Source: Nothopassalora personata
Taxonomy: Eukaryota; Ascomycota; Dothideomycetes; Mycosphaerellales; Mycosphaerellaceae
Length of the DNA: 64,000 nucleotides
Reading direction: 5' to 3'
NCBI GenBank assembly: GCA_033816765.1
Contig: CM066297.1
Span: forward strand, 1 to 64,000
Part shown: piece by piece, positions 20,526 through 31,799 of the stretch
How positions within the stretch are numbered: position 1 is the first letter of the stretch
Layout: the number at the start of each line of letters is the position of its first letter
The notes under the pieces: model-generated
Told to the model about the DNA's origin: nothing
What the model saw: only the letters and a program-made list of their open reading frames with translations
Databases searched by the model: none
Position numbers and translations under genes: made by a program

Positions 20526-21725
20526 GTTACCTCGTAACTATTTATCTAACACATACCGCGCCCTATTTACGAGCTCTTTACTTAGCGACTTCTCTACGGT
20601 AAAGATACGACCTACCTATACTATACTAGTCCTATTTAGGAAATAGGGCGGGGAGATTAGACCTAAATCTTAGCTTTACCTACGTTACGTTAATTATTTA
20701 ATATACTATATTATTTACTATTTATCTAACACGTACCGCGCTCCGTTTACTATCGATAGCTCGTATTGCGCCGTAAAAGGTCGTAACCTCGTAATACGTA
20801 CATTAGTTTATTTATTATCTAATACGTTATTTACTATTTATCTATAGTAACCTCGTAATACGTACTTTAGTCTATTTATTATCTTATGCGTTATTTACCA
20901 TTTAGCTATAGTATATACCGCGCCCTATTTACGAGCTCTTTATTAATAGCGAGTTCTCTACGGTATAGATACAACCTACCTATACTATACCAGTTCTATT
21001 TAGGAAATGGGTCGGGGAGATTAGACCTAAATCTTAGCTTTACCTACGTTACGTTAATTATCCAATATACTATATTATTTACTATTTATCTAACACGTGC
21101 TACGCTCTATTTACTATCGAGGACTCGTATCGCGCCGCGAAAGGTCGTAACCTCGTAACTATTTATCTAACACGTACCGCGCTCCGTCTACTATTATATA
21201 TACGTGTCGCGCCGCGATATATTGTAACCTTATAATACGTACTTTAGTCTATTTATTATCTTATACGTTATTTACTATTTATCTCTAGTATATACTATGC
21301 CCTATTTACGAGCTCTTTATTAATAGCAAGTTCTCTATAGTAAAGATACAACCTACCTATACTATACTAGTCCTATTTATGAAATAGGTTGGGGAGATTA
21401 GACCTAAATCTTAGCTTTACCTACGTTACGTTAATTATTCGATATACTACATTATTTACTATTTATATAATACCTACCGCGCTCCGTTTACTATTAAGGG
21501 CTCGTATCGCGCCGCGAAAGGTCGTAACCTCGTAACTATTTATCTAACACGTACCGCGCTCCGTCTACTATTATATATACGTGTCGCGCCGCGATATATT
21601 GTAACCTTATAATACGTACTTTAGTCTATCTATTATCTTATACGTTATTTAATATTTATCTCTAGTATATACTGCGCCCTATTTACGAGCTCTTTATTAA
21701 TAGCAAGTTGTCTAGGGTAAAGATA
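20526..21725. repeat. 364-377-bp satellite array, RIP-degraded
   Basis: Marker CTATTTAGG/CTATTTATG occurs at 20,632, 20,996 and 21,373, with shorter shared blocks (ACACGTACCGCGCTCCG, GCGCCGTAAAAGGTCGTAAC) repeated within units. CA and TG are rare. Confidence 0.75.
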
Positions 21726-21739
21726 ATATATAGTTCTAG

Positions 21740-22368
21740 CGCCGAGCCTCTCTTGACCTTTCTACTCTACTTACTAACTGGATTATAGTCTTTATTAATC
21801 TACCTACTATAAGCTTTATTACCTAACTACTATAATAACTCTACGGTAGAATATCGGCTATATCTTCCGACATACTATAGTTACGTAATAGCTACTCTTT
21901 ACGGCTCTAACCTTCTCGCTATTACTATAGCTATCGCGACTACTCGTATCTAAGCCGACGCCCTTAGTTCGTAGTTACTAGTAGTCTCGGCAATTGCGGT
22001 CCTAACGACCTTACGATAGGCCCTCGTAGCTACGAACGCTCCGGTACCGCTTATTTAAGATATCGCGCTAAGCTTCGGAAATGCTACGGCTATAAATATA
22101 TACTAGGTAAGTATAAACCCTCTACTAACTATAGGAGAGAGACGCGTAAATACAACGGTTACTAGAGTACGGACCGCCCTAGTAGGTAATTATCCTGTTA
22201 AGATCTATCTATCCTATAACGAGACCGGAGCTACGGGCGGGAATTACTAGTACTACGTCGCTATTCTACGTTAGGGAGACTACTATAACCTTATTATATC
22301 TAACCCGATACTTCGAGGCAATCTAAATCCGATCCTAGTAATAGCCCGGAAAACGTTAGGCTTTATTA
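21740..22368 (+). pseudogene. RIP-damaged reading frame, unknown protein
   Basis: A plus-strand frame of about 208 codons has stops only as TAG/TAA at Gln/Trp-type positions. The reading is rich in Leu, Thr, Ala and Tyr, with a hydrophobic stretch near 21,740-21,800 and another around 21,880-22,010 that could be membrane segments. It stops at the border of the 164-bp satellite, as does the unrelated frame at 1,230-2,168. I do not recognise it. Confidence 0.4.
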
Positions 22369-23014
22369 ATCTAGATTAGGTAGCAACGACGGCGACGAGG
22401 GTTACAAGTATATAAATTGTAGGGACTATACTCTCATATTATAGGATAGTAATCATTACATTAAGAAGACTATATACTTATTAGAAGGGTGGAGAATGAC
22501 TACATAATAACCTAATACTATTCGGCCGGGATTATCCGGATTAGGCGGTAGTAATAACGACGAGGGTTATAAGTGTATAAATCGTAGGAGCTATAATCGA
22601 GTATCCTAAGATAGTAATAGTTGCGTTTATAAGACTATATACTTATTATAAGCGTGGAAAATTATAATTTATCGTATTAGGACTATAAGACTTTATCTAT
22701 CCGGATTAGGCGGCGATAACAACAACGAGGGTTATAAGTGTATAAATTATAGGGACTATAGTCTAGTACCCGAGGATAGTAATTATTACGTTTTTAAGAC
22801 TATACACTCATTATAACGGCGGAAAATCATAACTCATTCTACCGGGAGGTAAGGCTTCATTTATCCAGATTAGGCCGTAATAATAACGACGAGGGTTATA
22901 AATATATAAATTATAGGGACTATAGTTTAGAGCCTTAGGATAGTAATTATTACGTTTATAAGACTATACACTTATTATAACGGTAGGAAATTATAACTAA
23001 TCGTACCGGGAGGT
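22369..23014. repeat. 164-bp satellite array (second locus, left part)
   Basis: CGAGGGTTAYAAGTRTATAAAT occurs at 22,396, 22,561, 22,726 and 22,890 (periods 165, 165, 164). The array is split by the LTR element at 23,015 and resumes at 25,416. Confidence 0.85.
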
Positions 23015-23333
23015 TGTTACGGATCGGTCTGGGGAAGCCCGTAGCCAACCAATCGATGCCAGCAGACCAGCGGATGCACCCGATATGCAGAGTGCTCTCA
23101 GTGCTCTCGGGTGCTCTCTCGAGAGAGCAGAGAGAGCAGAGAGAGCAGGAAAGATCACGCCAAGACACGGCACTATATAGACGACGCTCTTTTGCAAGTA
23201 GATAGGAGCCTCGTGCTCAACTCATTTTAAGTATACACCATATACTGTTTGGGACCACTACCTTCTCAACGAGTCAGAGACATCACTGCAAAGATCCAAG
23301 CCCAGTTGGGATAACGTACAGCGGTTCCTAACA
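23015..23333 (+). repeat. 5' LTR of the 2.4-kb gag/antisense element
   Basis: 319 bp, TGTTACGG...CCTAACA, identical by eye to 25,097-25,415. GAGGT is duplicated at 23,010-23,014 and 25,416-25,420. It holds a perfect 18-bp palindrome (TGCTCTCTCGAGAGAGCA, 23,112-23,129) within GAGAGAGCA repeats and a TATA box (CTATATAG, about 23,173). TpG and CpA are abundant: no RIP. Confidence 0.95.
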
Positions 23334-23359
23334 ACTTTGAGCACCACCACCAGGGCCCT

Positions 23360-24358
23360 TTGCATATGTCTGGGAGAGACGCTACCCGGAGTCCGTCACG
23401 ACAACAGCCACAGTCAACTGGCATCACGGAACGAATGAGCGAAATGTCGATTACAGGAAGCAGCAAGAACAACAACACTCCTATGGGTGTGCTGAACCCA
23501 TTGGACCACCACCGTGCACCTAAGGTGTCTACGCCGGAGACGTTCGACGGGACCAAGGACAAACTGGAGGCTTTTCAACTGCAGGTTCAGTTGTACCTTC
23601 ACTTCAACGCACACCAGTTTCAAGGCGAGGCTTCTAAAGTCTTGTACGCCGCATCCTTCCTACGAGGAAAAGCAGCTAGAGGATTCCGACCATACCTCAA
23701 GGACTGGCTACACAACCAGGGCGAGGGAGAAACACCGAAAACGGAAACTCGAAAAATTTTCCACGACTACGACGAGTTTGAGACGAAACTCGATGATCTA
23801 TACGGGATACCAAATGAGGAGGTATACGCCGACCGACATATCCGACAACTTCGACAGACTACTTCTGTAGCGCTGTACGCCTCAGAATTCCAAGGATATG
23901 CCGCCGACCTGGAATGGAACGACGCAGCTTTGCGATCGCAGTTCTACCTCGGGCTGAAAGACAACGTCAAAGCCGAACTATCCCGAAACGCCAGCGTCGT
24001 TACGCTAGGGGCGATGATCAAGGCAGCAAAGGAGATCGACGAAAGGCTCCAGGAGTTGAGGTACGACCGACACGTACAGCCTGGATACCAGAGACCCGCC
24101 GCGGGCGGAAGAGGGGGCTTCAAGGCCAGAAGTCAGGACCCTAATGGTTACGGAGACCCAATGGAATTGGACGTAACGGAACGTAGGACAGGAAGGGGGC
24201 TGAAGAGCAAAGGTTCCACCTGCTACGTATGTGGCGAGCAAGGCCATTATGCAAGGAACTGCAAGAAAAAGAACATAGTTAGCCGCGAGTTCAACGCAAT
24301 GATTCGCGAAGAGAATGCATACCAGGAATGCGAGAGCTTTCTCTCGAAATCTGCCTAG
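23360..24358 (+). CDS. gag: Gag of a Ty3/gypsy-like LTR element, intact
   Basis: 332 codons from ATG 23,360 (a second Met is at codon 3) to TAG 24,356-24,358. Residues about 1-50 are polar and low-complexity. Residues about 55-230 form a retrotransposon gag core, with FDGTKDKLEAFQLQVQLY, FLRGKAARGF and FRQ-type helices (RQLRQTTSVALYASEFQGYA). A Gly/Arg-rich basic linker follows, then a CCHC zinc knuckle CYVCGEQGHYARNC at 288-301. It should assemble particles and bind element RNA. It begins 27 bp after the 5' LTR. No protease, RT or integrase follows, so the element must borrow pol from a relative. The frame after the stop also stays open for a short way (GCC TAG CAG), so the stop could be a CAG-to-TAG change. 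Confidence 0.92.
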   Translation: MHMSGRDATRSPSRQQPQSTGITERMSEMSITGSSKNNNTPMGVLNPLDHHRAPKVSTPETFDGTKDKLEAFQLQVQLYLHFNAHQFQGEASKVLYAASFLRGKAARGFRPYLKDWLHNQGEGETPKTETRKIFHDYDEFETKLDDLYGIPNEEVYADRHIRQLRQTTSVALYASEFQGYAADLEWNDAALRSQFYLGLKDNVKAELSRNASVVTLGAMIKAAKEIDERLQELRYDRHVQPGYQRPAAGGRGGFKARSQDPNGYGDPMELDVTERRTGRGLKSKGSTCYVCGEQGHYARNCKKKNIVSREFNAMIREENAYQECESFLSKSA

Positions 24359-24462
24359 CAGAAACGACCTGACGATAAAGGCATCAAACAGCGGCTTCTT
24401 GATTTGATGACCTAGGACACAGAAGTCAACACTACGACACGGAAAACAGATAAAGGACGAAC

Positions 24463-25023
24463 TTACGATGAGACCAACTCCGAGAAGGATTCAGGAAGGA
24501 GGAGATTCCCATCCAAGGACAAGCTAGGGTCGAAGACCGAAGGATCGGAGGCAGGAAACCACCAGTCTTCCGGGATGGAAGGCGGAGCGGCCTCGAGCTC
24601 CCCTTGTTCTAACACTTGGATGCTCGCCTCCTCGACAGCGATCGCCTCGCCCTCGCGCTTTTCGTGCAGCTCAAGCTGACGACGAAGACGCGCCTCCTTC
24701 GCATAGGCTGCCGCGATCTCTTCACTCTTGCGAACGAGATCATGACGGACCGCTTCAAGCTCACGGGTGAGCTTGTCCCGTACGGACTAAAGGGACTTCC
24801 ACTCAGCAGGAGTGACTCGCACGTCACAACCCTTGATGTTGTGTTCGTTGCACTCCGAACAGCGGCCCGATTTGATGTGGACACGGCACACCTTTTTCTC
24901 ACGAGTGCAGAAAGAGCACGACTTGACCATAGTAATCCCGTTCTCTCGAATGAACTTGGCAAGCTTCTTGCGACGATGCGTACTGGTTTTGGTGACGGGA
25001 AGGGAAAGGGAAGAAGAAGACAT
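24463..25023 (-). pseudogene. Antisense Zn2Cys6-type protein with coiled coil and acidic tail
   Basis: On the strand opposite gag, ATG at 25,023 opens a 186-codon frame ending with TAA at 24,463, broken by one TAG at 24,787 (codon 79). Codons 1-35 are Ser-rich then basic. Cys residues at 36, 39, 46, 55, 58 and 66 have the spacing C-x2-C-x6-C-x8-C-x2-C-x7-C with Arg/Lys between the second and third, as in fungal Zn2Cys6 binuclear clusters. After the stop, the same frame gives a long charged helix (KLTRELEAVRHDLVRKSEEI and on), then an acidic, aromatic tail with PEDWWFPASDPSVF. CAG-to-TAG at codon 79 would restore the frame, so a near-intact gene or a readthrough is likely. It converges on gag with about 104 bp between ends. 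A DNA-binding regulator is an inference; no function is known to me. Confidence 0.7.
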
Positions 25024-25079
25024 CGTTGGATGACAAAGTTGGAAAGGAATGACATCTTGTAAGCTTCGGGACGAAGCTA

Positions 25080-25096
25080 GGCTAGAAGGGGGATGG
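25080..25096 (+). promoter_or_regulatory. Polypurine tract
   Basis: GGCTAGAAGGGGGATGG lies directly before the 3' LTR, fixing the element orientation as plus. Just upstream, GCTTCG/CGAAGC around GGA (25,063-25,077) can form a hairpin. Confidence 0.8.
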
Positions 25097-25415
25097 TGTT
25101 ACGGATCGGTCTGGGGAAGCCCGTAGCCAACCAATCGATGCCAGCAGACCAGCGGATGCACCCGATATGCAGAGTGCTCTCAGTGCTCTCGGGTGCTCTC
25201 TCGAGAGAGCAGAGAGAGCAGAGAGAGCAGGAAAGATCACGCCAAGACACGGCACTATATAGACGACGCTCTTTTGCAAGTAGATAGGAGCCTCGTGCTC
25301 AACTCATTTTAAGTATACACCATATACTGTTTGGGACCACTACCTTCTCAACGAGTCAGAGACATCACTGCAAAGATCCAAGCCCAGTTGGGATAACGTA
25401 CAGCGGTTCCTAACA
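25097..25415 (+). repeat. 3' LTR of the 2.4-kb gag/antisense element
   Basis: 319 bp, same sequence as the 5' LTR; followed by the GAGGT duplication and the resumed satellite. It may also supply the promoter for the antisense gene, whose start is 73 bp away. Confidence 0.95.
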
Positions 25416-25560
25416 GAGGTAAGGTTTTATTTATCCGGATTAGGCCGTAACAACGACGACGAGGGTTGTAGGTATATAAATTACGGGGATTATAGTATAG
25501 TACCCTAGGATAGTAATCAATACGTTTATAAGACTATACACTTATTACGAAGATAGAAAG
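25416..25560. repeat. 164-bp satellite array (second locus, right part)
   Basis: GAGGTAAGGTTTTATTTATC continues the unit cut at 23,014; CGAGGGTTG occurs at about 25,456. Confidence 0.8.
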
Positions 25561-25872
25561 TAATTATTAATAGAACCCAATCTACGTATTTAGTATAATA
25601 TTACTAAGTATTATATATCGATACCTTACCTATACTCTTTTATGACTGTTTTGTATATCTTAGGTTGTATATACGCCTATTATATAATAATATAGAGGTG
25701 TATAGTAAAAAGAATTTATAGTGTAGAGACTATAGTATTAGGGTTAGGAAGTAGGGCAAATCCTAGACCTCTAATTAGTCGAAAAAAGAAAGTACGCCGT
25801 AATGTTTGGTAACCTAACCTTAGGCTAGGATTTATATAGGGTTCCAATAACTTAACCTAAGGTTATTAGATT
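25561..25872. other. RIP-degraded spacer, nothing recognised
   Basis: AT-rich, TA-rich sequence with no legible long frame or repeat that I could match. It contains CCTAACCTTAGG/CCTAAGGTTA words. Confidence 0.4.
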
Positions 25873-26800
25873 CTAGTATTAGGACTAATAAGGGAACTTA
25901 AGGATAACCTCTCTAAGTTACTTAAATTAAGCGATCTAGGTAATATTGAGTATTATCTAGGAATCTAGCTTACTCGTAACGGTAAGAATAAGTCTATTAC
26001 CCTATTCTAAAAAGGGTATTTTGATAAGATCCTTACTAGCTTAAGTAAGAGAGGTCTAAATCCTAATAGTAGCCCTATAGAGAATAGCCTCCGTCTAGAG
26101 AAAAATAAGGAATAAGCTAGTTTAGAAGATACTCGGTTATCTTAAGCTTAAGTAGGTTCCTTAAATTATCTAGCTATTAAAACTAGACTGAATATTACCT
26201 ATACTATAGAACAAATGGCTAAATTTACTTCTTATCCTAAATAGCTTGTACTTTAAAGCCCTTAATAGGATTGAGAAATATATAAACAATCCTAAGGCTT
26301 ACAAGCTAAATCTAGTCTATAAAGTATAATTACTACCCCTATTAAAAGGCTATAGTAATACTAATTAGAGGGGTAATACTACAACTAGAAAAGGTACTAT
26401 AGGATATATCTTTACCCTAGGACCTGAAGTGCCTATAAGTTAGTATAGTATTCTTTAAAAATAGGTTATGCTATTAAGTTACGAAGCTAAGTATATAGCC
26501 CTACGAGAGACTATAAAAGAGTTACTCTTTTTAAGAGATCTATACTTAGAAATAGGGATAGATACGGGCCCTAATTCTATCTTTACGGATTCTAAATCCG
26601 TAATAGAACTAGCTAATAATCCTAAATACTATACTAAGACTAAGCATAATGATATATAATATCACTTAGTCTAAGAATGTATACAAGATAAAGTTATAAG
26701 TCTAGAGTATATTCCTATAAAAGAAGAAATAGTAGATATCTTAACTAAAGCTCTAGACTCGCTAAATTTTAAGACGACTATAGAATTTGATTTATAATAG
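25873..26800 (+). pseudogene. Copia fragment A: end of RT and RNase H
   Basis: Reads LSKLLKLSDLGNIEYYLGI (end of copia RT) and then RNase H with LLSYEAKYIALRETIKELLF, FTDSKSVIELANNP and TKHNDI, followed by EYIPIKEEIVDILTKALDS. This order is typical of Ty1/copia C-termini. 5' parts are missing; TAG/TAA interrupt it at Gln/Trp-type positions. It is the same family as the copies at 38-43 kb and 48-51.6 kb. Confidence 0.8.
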
Positions 26801-27695
26801 CTAGGTCTAGGCTAGTACTCCTTTTATCCTACGTAGGTTGAAATCCCTAAGTTAGGTTATAAAGCTTTGTACTCTGTTTCCTTTACTAAAGGTTTTTTAA
26901 TAAGGCGAAGTACTCTATAAGGCGTTAATTAGCGTAAAACGCTCTTAATTATAGAGTTATATATATAGGCCTTGATGCTAGAATGTATTTAGGGGTAATA
27001 TTAGTAGTTAGTACTTTAATTATAATCCTTTCAAGGGACGCCTCTAGAGAAAGTTATATTTATTAAATTTAGATAATTCGATTATAAAATAGCGGCTAAC
27101 ACTACGACTATAAACAGAATTTTAGGCTACTTTTACTTAAGAATACCTAAAAAGTATTAAGTTTCGTTAGGGTATAGAGTCGTTATATTTCCTATAATAG
27201 GCTATTCTTAATATACTACTTATTAAAAGTAGTAATTACATATATATCGATTCTTAGTACTTTAAAGTGCTATAAAAGTTGTATATAATCTTACAATACT
27301 AAGTAGATACCTACCCTATAGGGCTAGGAATACTAAAAGGTATTGGTTATAGGCGTAAGGTTACCTAAATAGTAGGGCTCCCGTAGAAAGTACCTTAATT
27401 CTAAGATATTTAGGAAACAACTTTTAGCTATAAGAAGTAACTATAGTAGAGCTTTACTATAGTTAAAAGAGGTCTTTTACCTCGCTTAAGGATTATATAT
27501 ATCCGACTACGGGGATAGTTTACCCTATAAGCTCTCTATAATCGTGCGTAAGTATACCTTATAGCGTACTATACTTGAGAATATAGGCTATTTATCTATG
27601 TTATAGAAGAGAGAGTACACTCTTATGCCTATAACCCCTCTTTATAAGCACTTTCGCCTTTATAAGTAGTATCTTTATGAAGCTTACGGGGCTAT
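26801..27695 (+). other. Copia 3' region, probable LTR remnant (copy A)
   Basis: About 890 bp matching 42,140-43,014 and, inverted, 47,212-48,100. It ends at the inner border of a foldback arm. A direct-orientation partner that would prove LTR status is missing upstream because this copy is 5'-truncated. Confidence 0.55.
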
Positions 27696-28232
27696 ATTAG
27701 TTTATAAGTTTTCTAAAGCTAGTTAGTAAAGTACTCTAAGCTATAAAGTAGATATAAACTACTATTCTTAGTAGTTACTATCTTAGGAATAATTCTAAGA
27801 TAGTACAATTATAGAGCTTTTATTTATACTACTAGAAATAGGTTAACTATAGCCGTAATAGGCTAGGACTGGCCTAACGGCTCATAACATACTTGGAACA
27901 TGTTAATTCCTGAGTATGTTAAAATCTAGAACGCTCTAGGCGGTCTAGAAGTTGAGTTCTATAATTAAATAGAAGATTCTAGCTATAACTTCTTACAAAT
28001 CTACTTCTAAGAATATCTATGCCTACGTAATAGATTACATAGCATAGAGGGTTCTAGTAGTCTATAATCGAATATAAATAAGAGTAGAATTAGCCCTCTA
28101 GATAGGTAGAAGCAACGAAGTAAGTTCTACTACTATTATACCTACTACTTACTACTCTTACTATTCTTATACCTACTATTTGCTACGACCCTCCCGTAAA
28201 TCCTAAGGCTAGCTTCTAATATAACCTACTTT
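27696..28232 (+). repeat. Foldback arm, forward (copy A)
   Basis: Inner end ATTAGTTTATAAG, outer end CTAAGGCTAGCTTCTAATATA. About 530 bp; the same arm occurs forward at 29,588, 33,660, 36,076, 43,015 and 51,649 and reversed at 29,100, 31,800, 33,296, 37,440 and 46,692. Mid-arm it carries clustered TACTACTCTTACTACT words. Confidence 0.8.
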
Positions 28233-28339
28233 TAAATACTAGGTAGGTATAATGTACTAAGTGGGTCTATAACTCTTATAACTATTATATTAACTATTAT
28301 CCCTAACTTACTATACCTACTCTATAAGTCCTAGGACTA

Positions 28340-28568
28340 GCTTCTATAATAACCTAACTTCTAATAGATTATAAGCCCTAATTAGCTCTTAGCCTAAGGG
28401 ACCTAGTCGTCCCTACTAATTATAAGTAAAACTTATGCCCTACTTATACGCTAGCGGCGTAGAAACTAAGTAAATAGAAGTAAGATAAGTAAAGAACCTT
28501 TTAGAAACAAAATAAGGTTCTACTTAGATAAGGATTCCCTACATTTCAAGTAAGTAGGCTATACCTAA

Positions 28569-28604
<36 letters not shown>

Positions 28605-28800
28605 TTAGCTATGTATCGGATACATATTTAATATTAGTAAATCTTTTTAATTAGGAAAGATTCTAAATCTATAAAGCCTAGAGTATTACAATTTCTTATA
28701 TTTTATCGTCTCTAAAATAAAGTTATATACATAGTACTAGGTATATAATAAAAGCTAAAACGCTCTAGCGTTACTGTATAGGACGCTACATTATTTACTA
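28340..28800. repeat. Left end of TIR DNA transposon (partial copy), with (TA)n
   Basis: TAGCTCTTAGCCTAAGGGAC and following bases match the left terminus at 30,089. A TA microsatellite lies at about 28,574-28,602. The copy runs into foldback arm sequence at about 28,800. Confidence 0.5.
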
Positions 28801-29470
28801 GAATATTCTAGATATACTATGTTAACAATTTGCTTCTAAGTAAAGTAACTCCTACATAATAGATTATGTAACGTAGAATAATCTAGAGGCTTATAATTTA
28901 ATGTAAATAGAAGTAGAGTTAGTCTATTAGATAGACTAAAGTGACTAAGTCTACTACTCTTCTAACTATTATACTAACTACTATTCTTTCTTAGTTTACT
29001 ATAACTTTACTACTATTGATTCCTAAGGTAAGCTCCTACTATATATTAAGTTATAATACTACGTTTAGACTAAGTACATTAATATATAATGTTACTTAGT
29101 TTAAGGAGTATAACCTATTATATTATATAGGCGTAATTATTCTTAGAAGTAGATTTATAGGAAATTATAACTAGAACATTCTATTTAATTCTATAACTTA
29201 ACTTCTAGACAGCCTATAGCATTCTAGATTAAGATATACTTAGAAGCTAATTAGTTATAAGTATATAAGGAGGCGCTAGTCCGGCATTAGTCTATTGAGT
29301 CTATAGTTAACTTATTTCTAATAGTATAAATAAAAGCTCTAAGATTGTACTGTACTATCTTGGAATTATAATTAAGATAGTTCCTACTAAGAATAGTAAT
29401 TTATTTTTAATTAATAGCTAGTAGTACTTTACTAAGTAGCTATAGAAAGCTTATAAACTAATAAGCTTCT
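28800..29470. repeat. Foldback arm pieces (forward outer half, then reverse arm)
   Basis: 28,800-29,058 is a diverged forward outer half. 29,100-29,463 is a reverse arm ending AGCTTATAAACTA. Heavily RIP-mutated. Confidence 0.55.
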
Positions 29471-29587
29471 ACTAAAACCTAAGTTTTAATAAATTGTATA
29501 AATATTAGTTTGAACGAGACTATATCTAAGTATAATAAATCTAGGATGTTCTTGTTATAGTAGATTAGGTTAAACGCTATCTAAATT

Positions 29588-30072
29588 GTAGTTTATAAGC
29601 TTTATGTAGACTCTAAATTAAGTACTAATAGTTATTACTTACGACCTTAAGATAGTATAATCATAAAGGTCTTTTTTATAACGCTATAAATAACTTAATT
29701 CTAGCTATAAGAGGCTAGCGCCGGACTAGCGGCTTGAAAAATAGCTATAATCACTTAATTAATAAATGTATGTTAGTCTATAGCGCCCTAGGTAGTCTAG
29801 AATTTAAGTTATATAATAAAACATAATGTTCCAATTATAACTTTTTATAAATTTACTTCTAAGAATAAGTACGCTACATTATACATTATACGGCGTAGAA
29901 GGCTCTAGGGGTTTATATTAAAATTTAAATAAGAGTATAATTGTCCTCTAGATAGATGTAAGGGACTAAGCAAGTCTACTAGTTCTACATTTACTAAATT
30001 AACTATTATCTCTAATTTACTATACCTATTCTACAAGTTCTAAGGCTAGCATCTATTATAACCTAATTTTCA
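29588..30072 (+). repeat. Foldback arm, forward (copy B)
   Basis: Starts GTTTATAAGCTTTATGTAG and ends near CTAAGGCTAGCATCTATTAT. With the reverse arm at 29,100-29,463 it forms a copia-free foldback pair around a centre of about 120 bp. Confidence 0.6.
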
Positions 30073-30088
30073 ATACATTATTTAAATC

Positions 30089-31791
30089 AGCTCTTAGCCT
30101 AAGGAACCTAGTTACACCTACTAATTATTAATAGAGTCTACGCTCTACTTATAAACTAGGGGCGTAGGAACTAAATATAAACAACTAGAAACAGTTTAAA
30201 TAAGAGAGACAAGGTAGGAACCTTTAAGAAATAAAACAAGGTTCTACTTATATGAGGATTTCCTACATTTAGACTAAGTATACTACACCTAAAGCGGCAG
30301 GTAATACCTACGAGATATACATAGTTTAGTGACGGGATATAGTTATTCTTAGTAAGTCTTTCTAATTAGGAATAACCTTAGATTTTTAAGAAGCCTTAGG
30401 CATTATAACTTCTTATAATTTTACCGTTTCTAAATAGTATGTCTTAAGAACTCTACTTAGTAGTAGAAACAGAGCTCTTTTTAGACCGTCTATATATCTA
30501 TCTCTAGTATACTTAAATTCCTAGATACGAATACTACGTTTATGTATATATTCATAGAATTTTTATAGTCCTATTATTATAATAAAGACTCTCCTAGAGA
30601 AATAGCTAATAGCTATACACGTAAAATATATAAGATAGGATTACTACTAGTTTACTTTATAGTAGCTTAAACGATTCTTAGATAAGGATTTAGATAGCGT
30701 AGGTCTTTCTAACTTACTTATAAGACTTATTACTTAGCTTTTAACCCTTTAATAAGCTTATAACTAAGAGTAATATCTCTCTCTTATAAGTAACTTTAGA
30801 TGACCTTAGCTAACTATAACTTATAGATAACTCCTAAAGATAGTTAAACAAACTTTATAGTAGAACTAGCTATTTCTAATATCTAAGAGTAGCTTAATAC
30901 TACTATAAAGAGTACTATACTTTCTACCGGCGTTATACTTAGCCTATCTCTTCTCTTTCACTAGCTTTAGAGTACTAACATTAGCTACGTTAAGAGAAGA
31001 TTTCTTTATACCTTTATTAGATCTCTAGATTATATAAATGTAAGGGCCTTAGTCTTTCTACTCCTTTTTAAGACGTTACAGACTAAGAAAATCTCTTATA
31101 GAGACGCTCCTACTCTATTAGTAGCTTATTTAGCTTATTAATTTTTTGACTTATTTAATAACTTCTTAGCTATACTTTCAACGTAGTACATATATTCTAC
31201 TAGTTATTTTAGATATAATACTTATAACTTAGTAATACTTAACTTATTCTAGATTTAGGCCCCTTCCGGTATATAATAGCTAATACATATTACTTTACGG
31301 AGTTAGAAACTAGTAAAACTATAGTATAGTAGGTTAACGCTTAAAAGAGAGTCTCTTGTAGGCGTAGCAACATTTAAAATAGGCTTTAAAGATACTACTA
31401 AGATAGTTCTTCTTCTACACTAAAATTAGTCTATTTATGTTCTTAGCGCGTAGGCCTCTTAAGATATTCACTTTTCAATAATCAAAAATCAGAAGAGGTT
31501 ATGATACTATAGGTCTTTCCTATTTATAAAGATTTGCTTAGATAAGTTACATTACGTTACTAAGTTATGTTTTCCTTATAGGGCTTACTGTAAGAGGTAT
31601 CTCCTACTTAGTAAAAGTATAAGGATTTATTTTCTAAGTAAGACTATTTTTATATATTAAATTTTCTTTCTATATTCTACTTGTTTTAATTGATTTTAGT
31701 TATTCTTGGTTTCTACGCCGCTAGCGCATAACTAGGGCGTAAATATTACTTATAATTAGTTAGGGCAATTAGGGTCCTTAGGCTAAGAGCT
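30089..31791. mobile_element. TIR DNA transposon, RIP-degraded (about 1.7 kb)
   Basis: Left end AGCTCTTAGCCTAAGGAACC (30,089-30,195) is inverted at the right end GGTCCTTAGGCTAAGAGCT (about 31,690-31,791), about 105 bp of terminal inverted repeat with roughly four-fifths identity by eye. The length and possible TA duplication would fit a Tc1/mariner or pogo-like element. A transposase frame could not be followed with confidence on either strand, so the superfamily is open. Left-end copies also occur at 28,340 and 36,616. Confidence 0.6.
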
Positions 31792-31799
31792 AAATTAGA

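Noticed and set aside
22956..23205. Small frames in the 319-bp LTR, repeated at 25,082 and 48,317.
   Set aside because: They recur only because the LTR recurs, and they run through promoter-like and purine-repeat sequence.
24616..25062. Plus- and minus-strand 148-codon frames over the antisense gene.
   Set aside because: Shadow frames; neither has the cysteine pattern, and their composition follows the codon structure of the Zn2Cys6-type frame.
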